Assembly (NCBI GenBank): GCA_030667705.1
Contig: DAOUVJ010000008.1
Coordinates: 1-40,894, forward strand
DNA length: 40,894 bases
Direction of reading: 5' to 3'
From: Promethearchaeota archaeon
GTDB taxonomy: Archaea > Asgardarchaeota > Lokiarchaeia > Sigyniarchaeales > SOKP01
The first letter of the stretch is position 1. The number at the start of each line of letters is the position of its first letter. Position numbers and translations under genes: made by a program. This document shows, one piece after another, positions 35,029 through 40,894 of the stretch. The notes below the pieces were generated by a model, which was not told the origin of the DNA, ran no database searches, and saw nothing but the letters and a program-made list of their open reading frames with translations.

Positions 35029-36438
35029 TTAATCCTCAATTTTGAAAAGAATATCATCTAAATTCTTGCGAAATGGTGTTTTAGGAACATCTATGGGATA
35101 TCCCACGGTAAAAAAAGCCATGGGTATATATGATTCTGGAAGATTTAATTCTCTCCTGATTATTTTCTTTGCAAATAAGGGTGCGCAATACCAACAAGAC
35201 GATAACTTTTTAGATTCAAGAGCTAATAGTAAATAAGTTGCAGAAGAACTTATGCTCTGGATCCCCATAAATAATTCATTTAAATTACGTTCATCCCCTT
35301 CATACAATTCTAAATCATGCTTATCTAAACAAAGTAAGATTAAATAAGGTGAATTTAAGAATTGATTTCGTGTTTTTTCAATCTTTAATTTGATGGTAGA
35401 CTCTGATTTGCCTTCATTGATTAAATCTTTCTTAAGCTTTTCATTCATCCTGTTTATCAATTGATTTCTTTTGGCACCTTTACTTAATATGATATATCTC
35501 CAAAATTGACCATTATGAGCACTCGGTGCCCACCTTGATAGATCAATACATTCTCTAATGAGTTCTTCATCTACTTCCTTTGAAGAAAAACCTAGCTTAT
35601 AACTCCTCCTTGACTTAAGTGTTTTTACTATGTCAATATCGCTCTTTTTTTCTCTAAATAAATCTGAATTTCTTTCGCGAATAATTGAGTTAATAGATGC
35701 TTGATAATTTATTTCAAACTCGTATCCTTTAATTAGTACAATAGGAAAACCCTCATCTGCCTCACCCATTATTAGTTGGGCCGCAGATGCAATATTATCA
35801 ACTTGACCAACAATTGTGCTTTTTAATTCTTTCCCATAAAAATCATATTTACCTCTCTTATCTAATATTGCATCTATTCCTGAAAGCCCTATTGCCACTC
35901 CAATAGCTCCTCGTCTAAAAGGTCTTCCGAACGAATCAGAAATAATAACCGCTATATTTTTATGCACTAGGTTTTTTAGGTCATCCTTGATTTTCTTCGC
36001 TTCTTCATCAGGATTTTCAGGTAATAATGTTACCATATTATCACCTTCTACATTTGATCTATCTATTCCTGCATTAGCACAGATAAATCCGTGTTTTGTT
36101 TCAACAATCATGACATGGTCGGATCGAATCAATTCATTTGATTCATCTAAAATTAACTGTATAATCTGCGGATCTTTGATAGGGATATTTTCTTTAGTAG
36201 CTAAAGGTTTCATGCTTTCATGAAGCATATTAGCATAATCACTAGGCTCAATTGTATTTAGATCGACTAAAAATCCACAACTTTTCGAAACAATACTCTG
36301 AGCAATAACAAGGACGTCTCCTTCTTCTAAGGTTATGTTAGACTTACTTACAGAATCAATTATTATATTCGCTAAATTATCTCCTGGTTTTATTTTTGGT
36401 ATTCCTTTTAAAGCAATTAGATTAACATGTTCACTCAT
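35029..36438 (-). CDS. F420-0:gamma-glutamyl ligase fused to a nitroreductase domain (FbiB-like)
   Basis: 469 aa in two domains. Residues 1 to about 260 are CofE, which adds gamma-linked glutamates to F420: IKPGDNLANII, DSFGRPFRRGAIGVAIGLSGIDAI and GQVDNIASAAQLIMGEADEGFPIVLIKG. Residues about 267-469 are an FMN-binding nitroreductase: LKSRRSYKLGFSSKEVDEELIRECIDLSRWAPSAHNGQFWRYIIL, ending MAFFTVGYP. This is the architecture of actinobacterial FbiB, whose C-terminal domain reduces dehydro-F420-0. Archaeal CofE is usually the single first domain. The fusion lies in one open frame without a break. It is 2 bp behind a radical SAM gene and 14 bp ahead of cofD. Confidence 0.9.
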   Translation of the reverse strand: MSEHVNLIALKGIPKIKPGDNLANIIIDSVSKSNITLEEGDVLVIAQSIVSKSCGFLVDLNTIEPSDYANMLHESMKPLATKENIPIKDPQIIQLILDESNELIRSDHVMIVETKHGFICANAGIDRSNVEGDNMVTLLPENPDEEAKKIKDDLKNLVHKNIAVIISDSFGRPFRRGAIGVAIGLSGIDAILDKRGKYDFYGKELKSTIVGQVDNIASAAQLIMGEADEGFPIVLIKGYEFEINYQASINSIIRERNSDLFREKKSDIDIVKTLKSRRSYKLGFSSKEVDEELIRECIDLSRWAPSAHNGQFWRYIILSKGAKRNQLINRMNEKLKKDLINEGKSESTIKLKIEKTRNQFLNSPYLILLCLDKHDLELYEGDERNLNELFMGIQSISSSATYLLLALESKKLSSCWYCAPLFAKKIIRRELNLPESYIPMAFFTVGYPIDVPKTPFRKNLDDILFKIED

Positions 36439-36440
36439 CT

Positions 36441-37499
36441 TTAATCTTCACCACTCACAAATAACGTGTATGATTTAATATCTTCCTCTTTGCTTCTAGC
36501 TATCTTTTCATATTTCTCAGGAATGGCGCAACAAGCAGAATAAAACTCGAATGAAACATTTGGATCGTATTTCTTCATCCATTGTAAAGTAGTTTTAGAA
36601 GGGATTTCAATTCTTGTAATTCCCGCTTTTAAAGCTAATTGTTCAATCTCCTTTTTTACACTTCCACGAGGTCTCATGCATCCTAAGGAAATTTCAGTTT
36701 GAGGAAAGACTAGTCTTGTCACAGCTATTAATTTGGAAATATCCTCAGGTTTTGGAATTTCAAATTCTGAGTTTTTGGGGGGAATAAGAGCGATAATTAC
36801 GATTAATGAGGGATTAGGAATTGAATCTTTAATGAATTTAATTGATTTTAACTCTTCGTGAATTCTTCCATAATACAATCCAAAACAGACATGCGGAACT
36901 ATATTTAAATTATTTTTCTGAAGGAGTTCCAAGGATTGTTTGTAATCTTCTACTGTTTTATCGAGATGGTAAATATCTTGGATTATTTTATCATCCATAT
37001 TAATATCAAAAGAGATAATATCTGCTGTGGTTTCTGTTAACTTTTGAGCAGTGTCTTTATTTATCAATCCCGTGTGAAGGTTTATTATTAAATTAGTTTG
37101 CTGTTTTACTTCTTTAATAGTATTTAAAAATTGTTTCAGAGGAACAGCCCCGTTAGGATCACATCCCCCTGAAATTAATGCTCCTACACCTCCCTCCTTA
37201 TGAAGGTTGATTAAAAATTGTTTTAAATCTCTATTAGTTAGAATTGGTTTCATATTTTCTAAATATTTTTTATTACAGTGTTCACAACTTAAAGCACATT
37301 CGCTCCCAGTGATACTTATAGCGGGGAAATTATTATTTGGAATGTACACTTTTAGAAGTCCACCAAAATTCTGTACTTTCAATTTATATGCATGCTTTAA
37401 AACGGGTTCAATCTGCTGAAAGTCTAATGAGATTAGTTCTTCATAATCTGACCAAGTCATTCGATTTTCCGTTATTTTCTTCATTATGTGCTCAAGCAT
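36441..37499 (-). CDS. Radical SAM protein, probable subunit of two-component lipoyl synthase (LipS1/LipS2 type)
   Basis: The radical SAM cluster motif is CALSCEHC (Cx3Cx2C, about residues 70-77), preceded by ISITGSE and followed by GALISGGCDPNGAVPL. Further conserved-looking cysteines occur in PHVCFGLYYG, SLGCMRPRG and SACCAIP, which could bind an auxiliary cluster. The family looks like the biotin-synthase-like radical SAM group that in Thermococcus works with a second radical SAM protein to insert sulfur into octanoyl groups. The second type is encoded two genes upstream, with an LplA-like ligase between. The ATG overlaps the ligase stop by 8 bp. Which of LipS1 or LipS2 it is I cannot decide by eye. 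Confidence 0.75.
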   Translation of the reverse strand: MLEHIMKKITENRMTWSDYEELISLDFQQIEPVLKHAYKLKVQNFGGLLKVYIPNNNFPAISITGSECALSCEHCNKKYLENMKPILTNRDLKQFLINLHKEGGVGALISGGCDPNGAVPLKQFLNTIKEVKQQTNLIINLHTGLINKDTAQKLTETTADIISFDINMDDKIIQDIYHLDKTVEDYKQSLELLQKNNLNIVPHVCFGLYYGRIHEELKSIKFIKDSIPNPSLIVIIALIPPKNSEFEIPKPEDISKLIAVTRLVFPQTEISLGCMRPRGSVKKEIEQLALKAGITRIEIPSKTTLQWMKKYDPNVSFEFYSACCAIPEKYEKIARSKEEDIKSYTLFVSGED

Positions 37500-38271
37500 A
37501 TTTACTTAACCATTTTTCATTTGAATATTTCTCTTTCACTAATCTTTCTGCTAATATTAATTCTTCATTAGTAATTTGCCCCTCTTTTAACTTGATTTTC
37601 AATGTATTTTCAAACCCTTGTTTTAATGATAATAAAAATTTTTCTTCATTCCAATGGGGCAAATGATCCTTTATTCCAATGCATTTTGCATATACAGATT
37701 TTACCATCCTTGATTTTGATACATTATGTGGTGCTTTTAAGACAGAATACATGAGGTCTGCATCTAACTCTAATAATATTGTTCCATGTTGAAGGATATG
37801 TCCCTTTTTTCTTATTTGTGCATTTCCAGAAAATTTTTTACCTTCTAAAAAAAGAGCGGGGCAATGAATAATTCCAGGTTCTGATTCTATACCATAGCTC
37901 TTTAAACCAGAGATGATTCCCAACTCAATTATCTCAAATTGTTCAATTACTTTGTAAGCATTCATCTCCTCTAAGAATTTGATAGGACAGATTATTGAGT
38001 ATGTTATTTCTCGATATCTATCATGAAATACTGCGCCTCCTCCAGTGATTCTCCTAACTACATCAAATCCTTTATTTTGAGCGATATCAGTATCAACCTC
38101 TGAAGAAAGGCTTTGATTTTGTCCTATTGAAATGGTTGAAGGATTCCATTTATAAAATCTTAAAGTATTTGGCGCTTTTTTCTCTATTATGCTTGTTAAT
38201 ATAGCCTCATCTAAGGCCATGTTCCAATAACCATTATAAATTTCTAAAGGTAATAATCTCCATTCATTCAT
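37492..38271 (-). CDS. Lipoate/octanoate-protein ligase family (LplA/LipM-like)
   Basis: 259-aa protein of the biotin/lipoate ligase fold. Characteristic motifs are the N-terminal MALDEAIL, STISIGQNQSLSSEVD, RRITGGGAVFHDRYREITYSI (about residues 73-93), EGKKFSGNAQIRKKGHILQHGTILLELD (with the lysine of the lipoyl-adenylate site) and a short C-terminal helical part (AERLVKEKYSNEKWL) like the LplA accessory domain. It attaches lipoate or octanoate to carrier proteins such as GcvH. It lies between two radical SAM genes of lipoyl-synthase type, which argues for de novo lipoylation. Its target protein is not in the window. Confidence 0.88.
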   Translation of the reverse strand: MNEWRLLPLEIYNGYWNMALDEAILTSIIEKKAPNTLRFYKWNPSTISIGQNQSLSSEVDTDIAQNKGFDVVRRITGGGAVFHDRYREITYSIICPIKFLEEMNAYKVIEQFEIIELGIISGLKSYGIESEPGIIHCPALFLEGKKFSGNAQIRKKGHILQHGTILLELDADLMYSVLKAPHNVSKSRMVKSVYAKCIGIKDHLPHWNEEKFLLSLKQGFENTLKIKLKEGQITNEELILAERLVKEKYSNEKWLSKYA

Positions 38272-38285
38272 ATTATAAATTACTA

Positions 38286-39287
38286 TTAATTGACGAATTT
38301 TAATAAAGAATCGTAACTTTTTTGTTTCTCAATTTCGTTTAACTCTCTTGGGTAATTATATATTGGTCCTGAGGGTCTTGATGTATAATACGGACGATTA
38401 CATCCTGGACATCCTGAAGTATATAGAACATCTGAGGTATCAATAATATCCCATAATACTTTTTTATTAATATTATATTTAATAATATTCCCCTTAGAGT
38501 TAAATGTAAAATCTTTTAACTGTTTATCCTGGTTGATTATAAGATATCGCCCTAATTGTATTTTCCTAAAATATAATAATTCGGGACTTTCTAAATTTTC
38601 AAGCTTTGTCCCCTTAATAGGAGTAAAAGCGAAAAGACTAACACGGATTTTTAGATCATTTAATTTTTGGATTAATTCTAAAATTTCTTTTGATGTTTCA
38701 CCGAGTCCGACAATTAAATGAGTTGTTACTTGACCTTCGGAAAATACATCTAAAGCCTCTTCTAAAGCTGCAAAATGTTTTTCCCATGAATAAGGACCAT
38801 TTGCATTTTTTCCTTTCACATTATTAAATATTTCCTCGGTTGATGCATCTAATGCAATACCAATCCTATTGACTCCTATCTGTTTTAATTCTCTCATGTT
38901 TTCTTTTGATATTGGAGCAGTTGCTACAGAAATTGGAACATCAGTAATTCTTTTAATCTCTGTAATAATTTCAATTAGATCGTGAAAATTTTCGGAGTAA
39001 TTAAGAGTTTGAATGCATAATCTTTTGAAACGTTTATTTGGTACTAAGTAACTCAATCTCGTTATAAATTCTTTAAAGGAAAATTCTGGCCAATTGACGC
39101 GAGAAAGATTTTCAGTTGATCCTTCTGACTCTCTCGCTTGTGGGCAAAAACCACAATTTGCAATACAATGCCCTTGTTTATAAGTCATGATATAACAAGT
39201 AGTTGGAGGATCCTTGAATCGTATACTATTATAAAGACCAAGTACTGAAGCACTCCCGATTGACACTCTAATTTTATCTATCGTCAT
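38286..39287 (-). CDS. Biotin-synthase-related radical SAM protein, probable second lipoyl synthase subunit
   Basis: 333 aa. Radical SAM motif CIANCGFC (Cx3Cx2C, about residues 41-48) followed by PQARES as in BioB/LipA relatives; TIM-barrel strands include RLCIQTLNYSEN, RIGIALDAST and TTHLIVGLGET. The C-terminus has SGCPGCNRPYYTSRPSGPIYNYPREL, a Cys-rich tail fitting an auxiliary cluster and seen in the archaeal lipoyl-synthase pair. No biotin operon gene is nearby, whereas an LplA-like ligase follows 14 bp downstream, so lipoate is the better reading. It is the first gene of the operon, so the promoter should lie in 39288-39421. Confidence 0.78.
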   Translation of the reverse strand: MTIDKIRVSIGSASVLGLYNSIRFKDPPTTCYIMTYKQGHCIANCGFCPQARESEGSTENLSRVNWPEFSFKEFITRLSYLVPNKRFKRLCIQTLNYSENFHDLIEIITEIKRITDVPISVATAPISKENMRELKQIGVNRIGIALDASTEEIFNNVKGKNANGPYSWEKHFAALEEALDVFSEGQVTTHLIVGLGETSKEILELIQKLNDLKIRVSLFAFTPIKGTKLENLESPELLYFRKIQLGRYLIINQDKQLKDFTFNSKGNIIKYNINKKVLWDIIDTSDVLYTSGCPGCNRPYYTSRPSGPIYNYPRELNEIEKQKSYDSLLKFVN

Positions 39288-39421
39288 TAAATTTCCTAAT
39301 GTTTTTGGAAAGATAAGTTTTTTCTGAGAAATGGATTTAGCTATTTTGATCAGATGATGATTAATTTGTTCTTTAAATATAAATGATGCAATTAGTTAGT
39401 AAAAGATTCAAATAATACATC

Positions 39422-40033
39422 ATGTCGTATAATACTGAAGATCCTTATTTTGAAACAGAATTTGAAGAAATTTTTAATGAGTGGTATGAGATTGAGGGCG
39501 TAAGGAAAATAAAAGAACTTTCACGCCAGTTCCGAACTTTCTTTAATTATAAGACTGAAGTGATAAGATATAGATTTAGATCCAACCTTGCTCCTACCGA
39601 AAACTTCACAAATACTAATTTTTTCACCCAAAAGCAAAAGATTGAATCATTAACTCTTGAATTCATAACTATGCTTAGAAAAATGAAAAAAACCGCTCAA
39701 ACACTTGAGCAAGGGATTCGATCTCTTTTTTATAATAATAATAAATCACAATTTAACCAGCTATCAGAGATAACTGATCAGTTGTTCATCCTAATTCATT
39801 ATTTTTCAGAGGAAAGTCTTCATAGTCATCCAAAATTTCTTAAATTTATCATATTATTAGCACAAGATATTTGTATGGTGAAAAAATGCTTATACGCGCA
39901 ATTCAGCGAATTCTTTGAAGAACTCGAAATCAATTATAGCAATTTAGAAAAAGAACTTAATATTTTAGTAGAAAGGACGTTAGTTGAGGAGAAAAAATTT
40001 GAAAAACAACTCGAGGAGAAATTAACTTCATAA
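39422..40033 (+). CDS. Hypothetical helical protein
   Basis: 203 aa, family not recognised. It is rich in Phe, Glu, Lys and Asn, has no membrane segment, and is predicted by pattern to be almost all helical, with coiled-coil character at the C-terminus (NYSNLEKELNILVERTLVEEKKFEKQLEEKL). The ATG has no clear Shine-Dalgarno. Its TAA overlaps the proposed ATA start of the next ORF, suggesting coupling. It is divergent from the lipoate/F420 operon across 134 bp. Confidence 0.6.
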   Translation: MSYNTEDPYFETEFEEIFNEWYEIEGVRKIKELSRQFRTFFNYKTEVIRYRFRSNLAPTENFTNTNFFTQKQKIESLTLEFITMLRKMKKTAQTLEQGIRSLFYNNNKSQFNQLSEITDQLFILIHYFSEESLHSHPKFLKFIILLAQDICMVKKCLYAQFSEFFEELEINYSNLEKELNILVERTLVEEKKFEKQLEEKLTS

Positions 40034-40894
40034 AGGTATATACAGACGTATCACGGAAAACCTTGGGAGAAGATCGCATAGCAATTTGTCCAAATTTTGG
40101 TTGTGAGTTTATGGCTCGAGTTAAACCTCTTAAATTTGGCTTTTTGGGTTTTGGTAAATATCCAAAATGTAAGAAACATCACATTCCTTTAGTCTACGTT
40201 GATGAAAGAATTGGTGATTTCGCGGATGCTGCTTTAGCGTGCTTGTTTGATAAAGCAGGACTCCCTCCAAGTGAATTGCTTGCGAGAGTGAAATCAAAAT
40301 TTTCTGATGAATATAACTCGGTTGTAGAAGGATGGGTGTATTGTATAACCGTTGGAAGGGGTGCGCCGATAATTTCACGTTACATGGATACGATTTCGAA
40401 TGCTTATCTCAAGCAATTGACCAAAAAACAGATCAAGGCACTTAAAAAAGGAGATTATTCTAAGCCAAATCTCGTGAATAAAGCAATTAAGGAGGGAATG
40501 GATGAAATAGCTATTCAATATACGAGACTTTTCAAGCACCTTAGAGCTCATTCAGAGATCTTAATTGACCATCAAAAACTTAACACACTCTCTAAAAGTC
40601 TCCGAAATCATTTGAATGATTGGCAAAAGAACATGTTGAATGATAATAAGATAATTCGTTCCTCAGAAAATAAGCGTGAGATGACGCCAAAAGAAATAAA
40701 GCTATATTATGATCAAATCCTAAACGTGGGCACATGTCGGGGCCTTCTCGGACTGAACCCTGAAATTAAAGCAGTCTCTAAAGCAAGAATAACTGCGTTT
40801 GATAGGTTTTCTGCTTATCATGATTTTTATACTGGAAATTTAACAAAGAAATTTACAAAATCTGACGTTTTAAACCTATTTAACACCAATAAAA
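40030..40894 (+). CDS. Zinc-ribbon hypothetical protein, cut off by window edge
   Basis: Not in the track because it has no stop in the window. The frame is open from a TGA at 40000 to the end. It reads KVYTDVSRKTLGEDRIAICPNFGCEFMARVKPLKFGF...KYPKCKKHHIPL, i.e. an N-terminal CxxxxC...CxxxH(H) zinc-binding module, then a mostly helical charged body. I do not recognise a function. The conventional start would be TTG 40063, but the frame remains protein-like upstream. ATA 40030, within the ATAA that ends the previous gene and 11 nt after GAGGAG, would give a tidy MKVYTDVS start. The gene uses GCG, CTC, GTG and CGG more freely than its neighbours, which could mean foreign or mobile origin. Confidence 0.6.
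   Translation, partial: MKVYTDVSRKTLGEDRIAICPNFGCEFMARVKPLKFGFLGFGKYPKCKKHHIPLVYVDERIGDFADAALACLFDKAGLPPSELLARVKSKFSDEYNSVVEGWVYCITVGRGAPIISRYMDTISNAYLKQLTKKQIKALKKGDYSKPNLVNKAIKEGMDEIAIQYTRLFKHLRAHSEILIDHQKLNTLSKSLRNHLNDWQKNMLNDNKIIRSSENKREMTPKEIKLYYDQILNVGTCRGLLGLNPEIKAVSKARITAFDRFSAYHDFYTGNLTKKFTKSDVLNLFNTNK

Noticed and set aside
38286-39287. Biotin synthase (BioB)
   Set aside because: The radical SAM motif is BioB-like, but the Cys-rich SGCPGCNRP tail and the adjacent LplA-like ligase and second radical SAM gene fit the archaeal lipoyl-synthase pair better.
40130-40378. 82-aa minus-strand ORF near the window end
   Set aside because: Antisense to the open plus-strand zinc-ribbon ORF, which has coherent Cys/His motifs.

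Overview
The window is AT-rich and reads as a chromosomal segment of an Asgard archaeon, most likely Lokiarchaeia-like. It carries archaeal informational genes (topoisomerase VI, MCM, a GINS-like protein, endonuclease Q), archaeal cofactor enzymes (CoaBC, CofD, CofE, a tungsten-type AOR), a Rab/Ras-like small GTPase, a class II HDAC-like deacetylase, and long coiled-coil and HEAT-repeat proteins. Lineage is inferred from gene content only; there is no rRNA or other phylogenetic marker. I saw no tRNA, rRNA, CRISPR array or recognisable insertion sequence.

Layout. 1-2.1 kb: partial endonuclease Q, divergent from CoaBC. 2.2-8.0 kb: plus-strand run top6B-top6A-small charged protein-pyrE; Top6B is about twice the usual length. 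8.0-14.3 kb: replication neighbourhood, with a Gins23-like gene on the minus strand, a membrane-anchored HEAT-repeat protein and MCM. 14.3-17.6 kb: rubrerythrin, convergent with a VIT/CCC1 iron-manganese transporter, then an aldehyde:ferredoxin oxidoreductase. 17.7-21.7 kb: Zn-type dehydrogenase, small GTPase, HDAC-like deacetylase, and a polyproline/coiled-coil/zinc-ribbon protein.

21.9-34.1 kb is the most distinctive part, a same-strand surface-associated locus. It encodes a 1489-aa type II membrane protein with a transglutaminase-like fold whose catalytic Cys and His are replaced, followed by four related ~230-240 aa beta-rich repeats. After it come a single-pass surface protein and a small soluble protein that share one helical module, a DUF4350-like membrane protein with a third, more diverged version, a MoxR AAA+ ATPase, a DUF58 vWA-like protein, and a multi-pass coiled-coil membrane protein. 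MoxR and DUF58 proteins are known partners elsewhere; here they probably act from the cytoplasmic face on the surface proteins.

34.1-39.3 kb is a tight minus-strand operon joining lipoate formation (two radical SAM proteins of the archaeal two-component lipoyl-synthase type plus an LplA-like ligase) to coenzyme F420 formation (a CofE-nitroreductase fusion and CofD). 39.4-40.9 kb holds a helical orphan and the start of a zinc-ribbon protein with codon use unlike its neighbours.

A cross-cutting oddity is translation initiation. Rubrerythrin has no in-frame ATG, GTG or TTG at a usable position, Top6B homology starts upstream of its first ATG, and MCM has a good Shine-Dalgarno in front of an ATT rather than its ATG. 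This suggests ATT/ATC/ATA initiation, or sequence errors.
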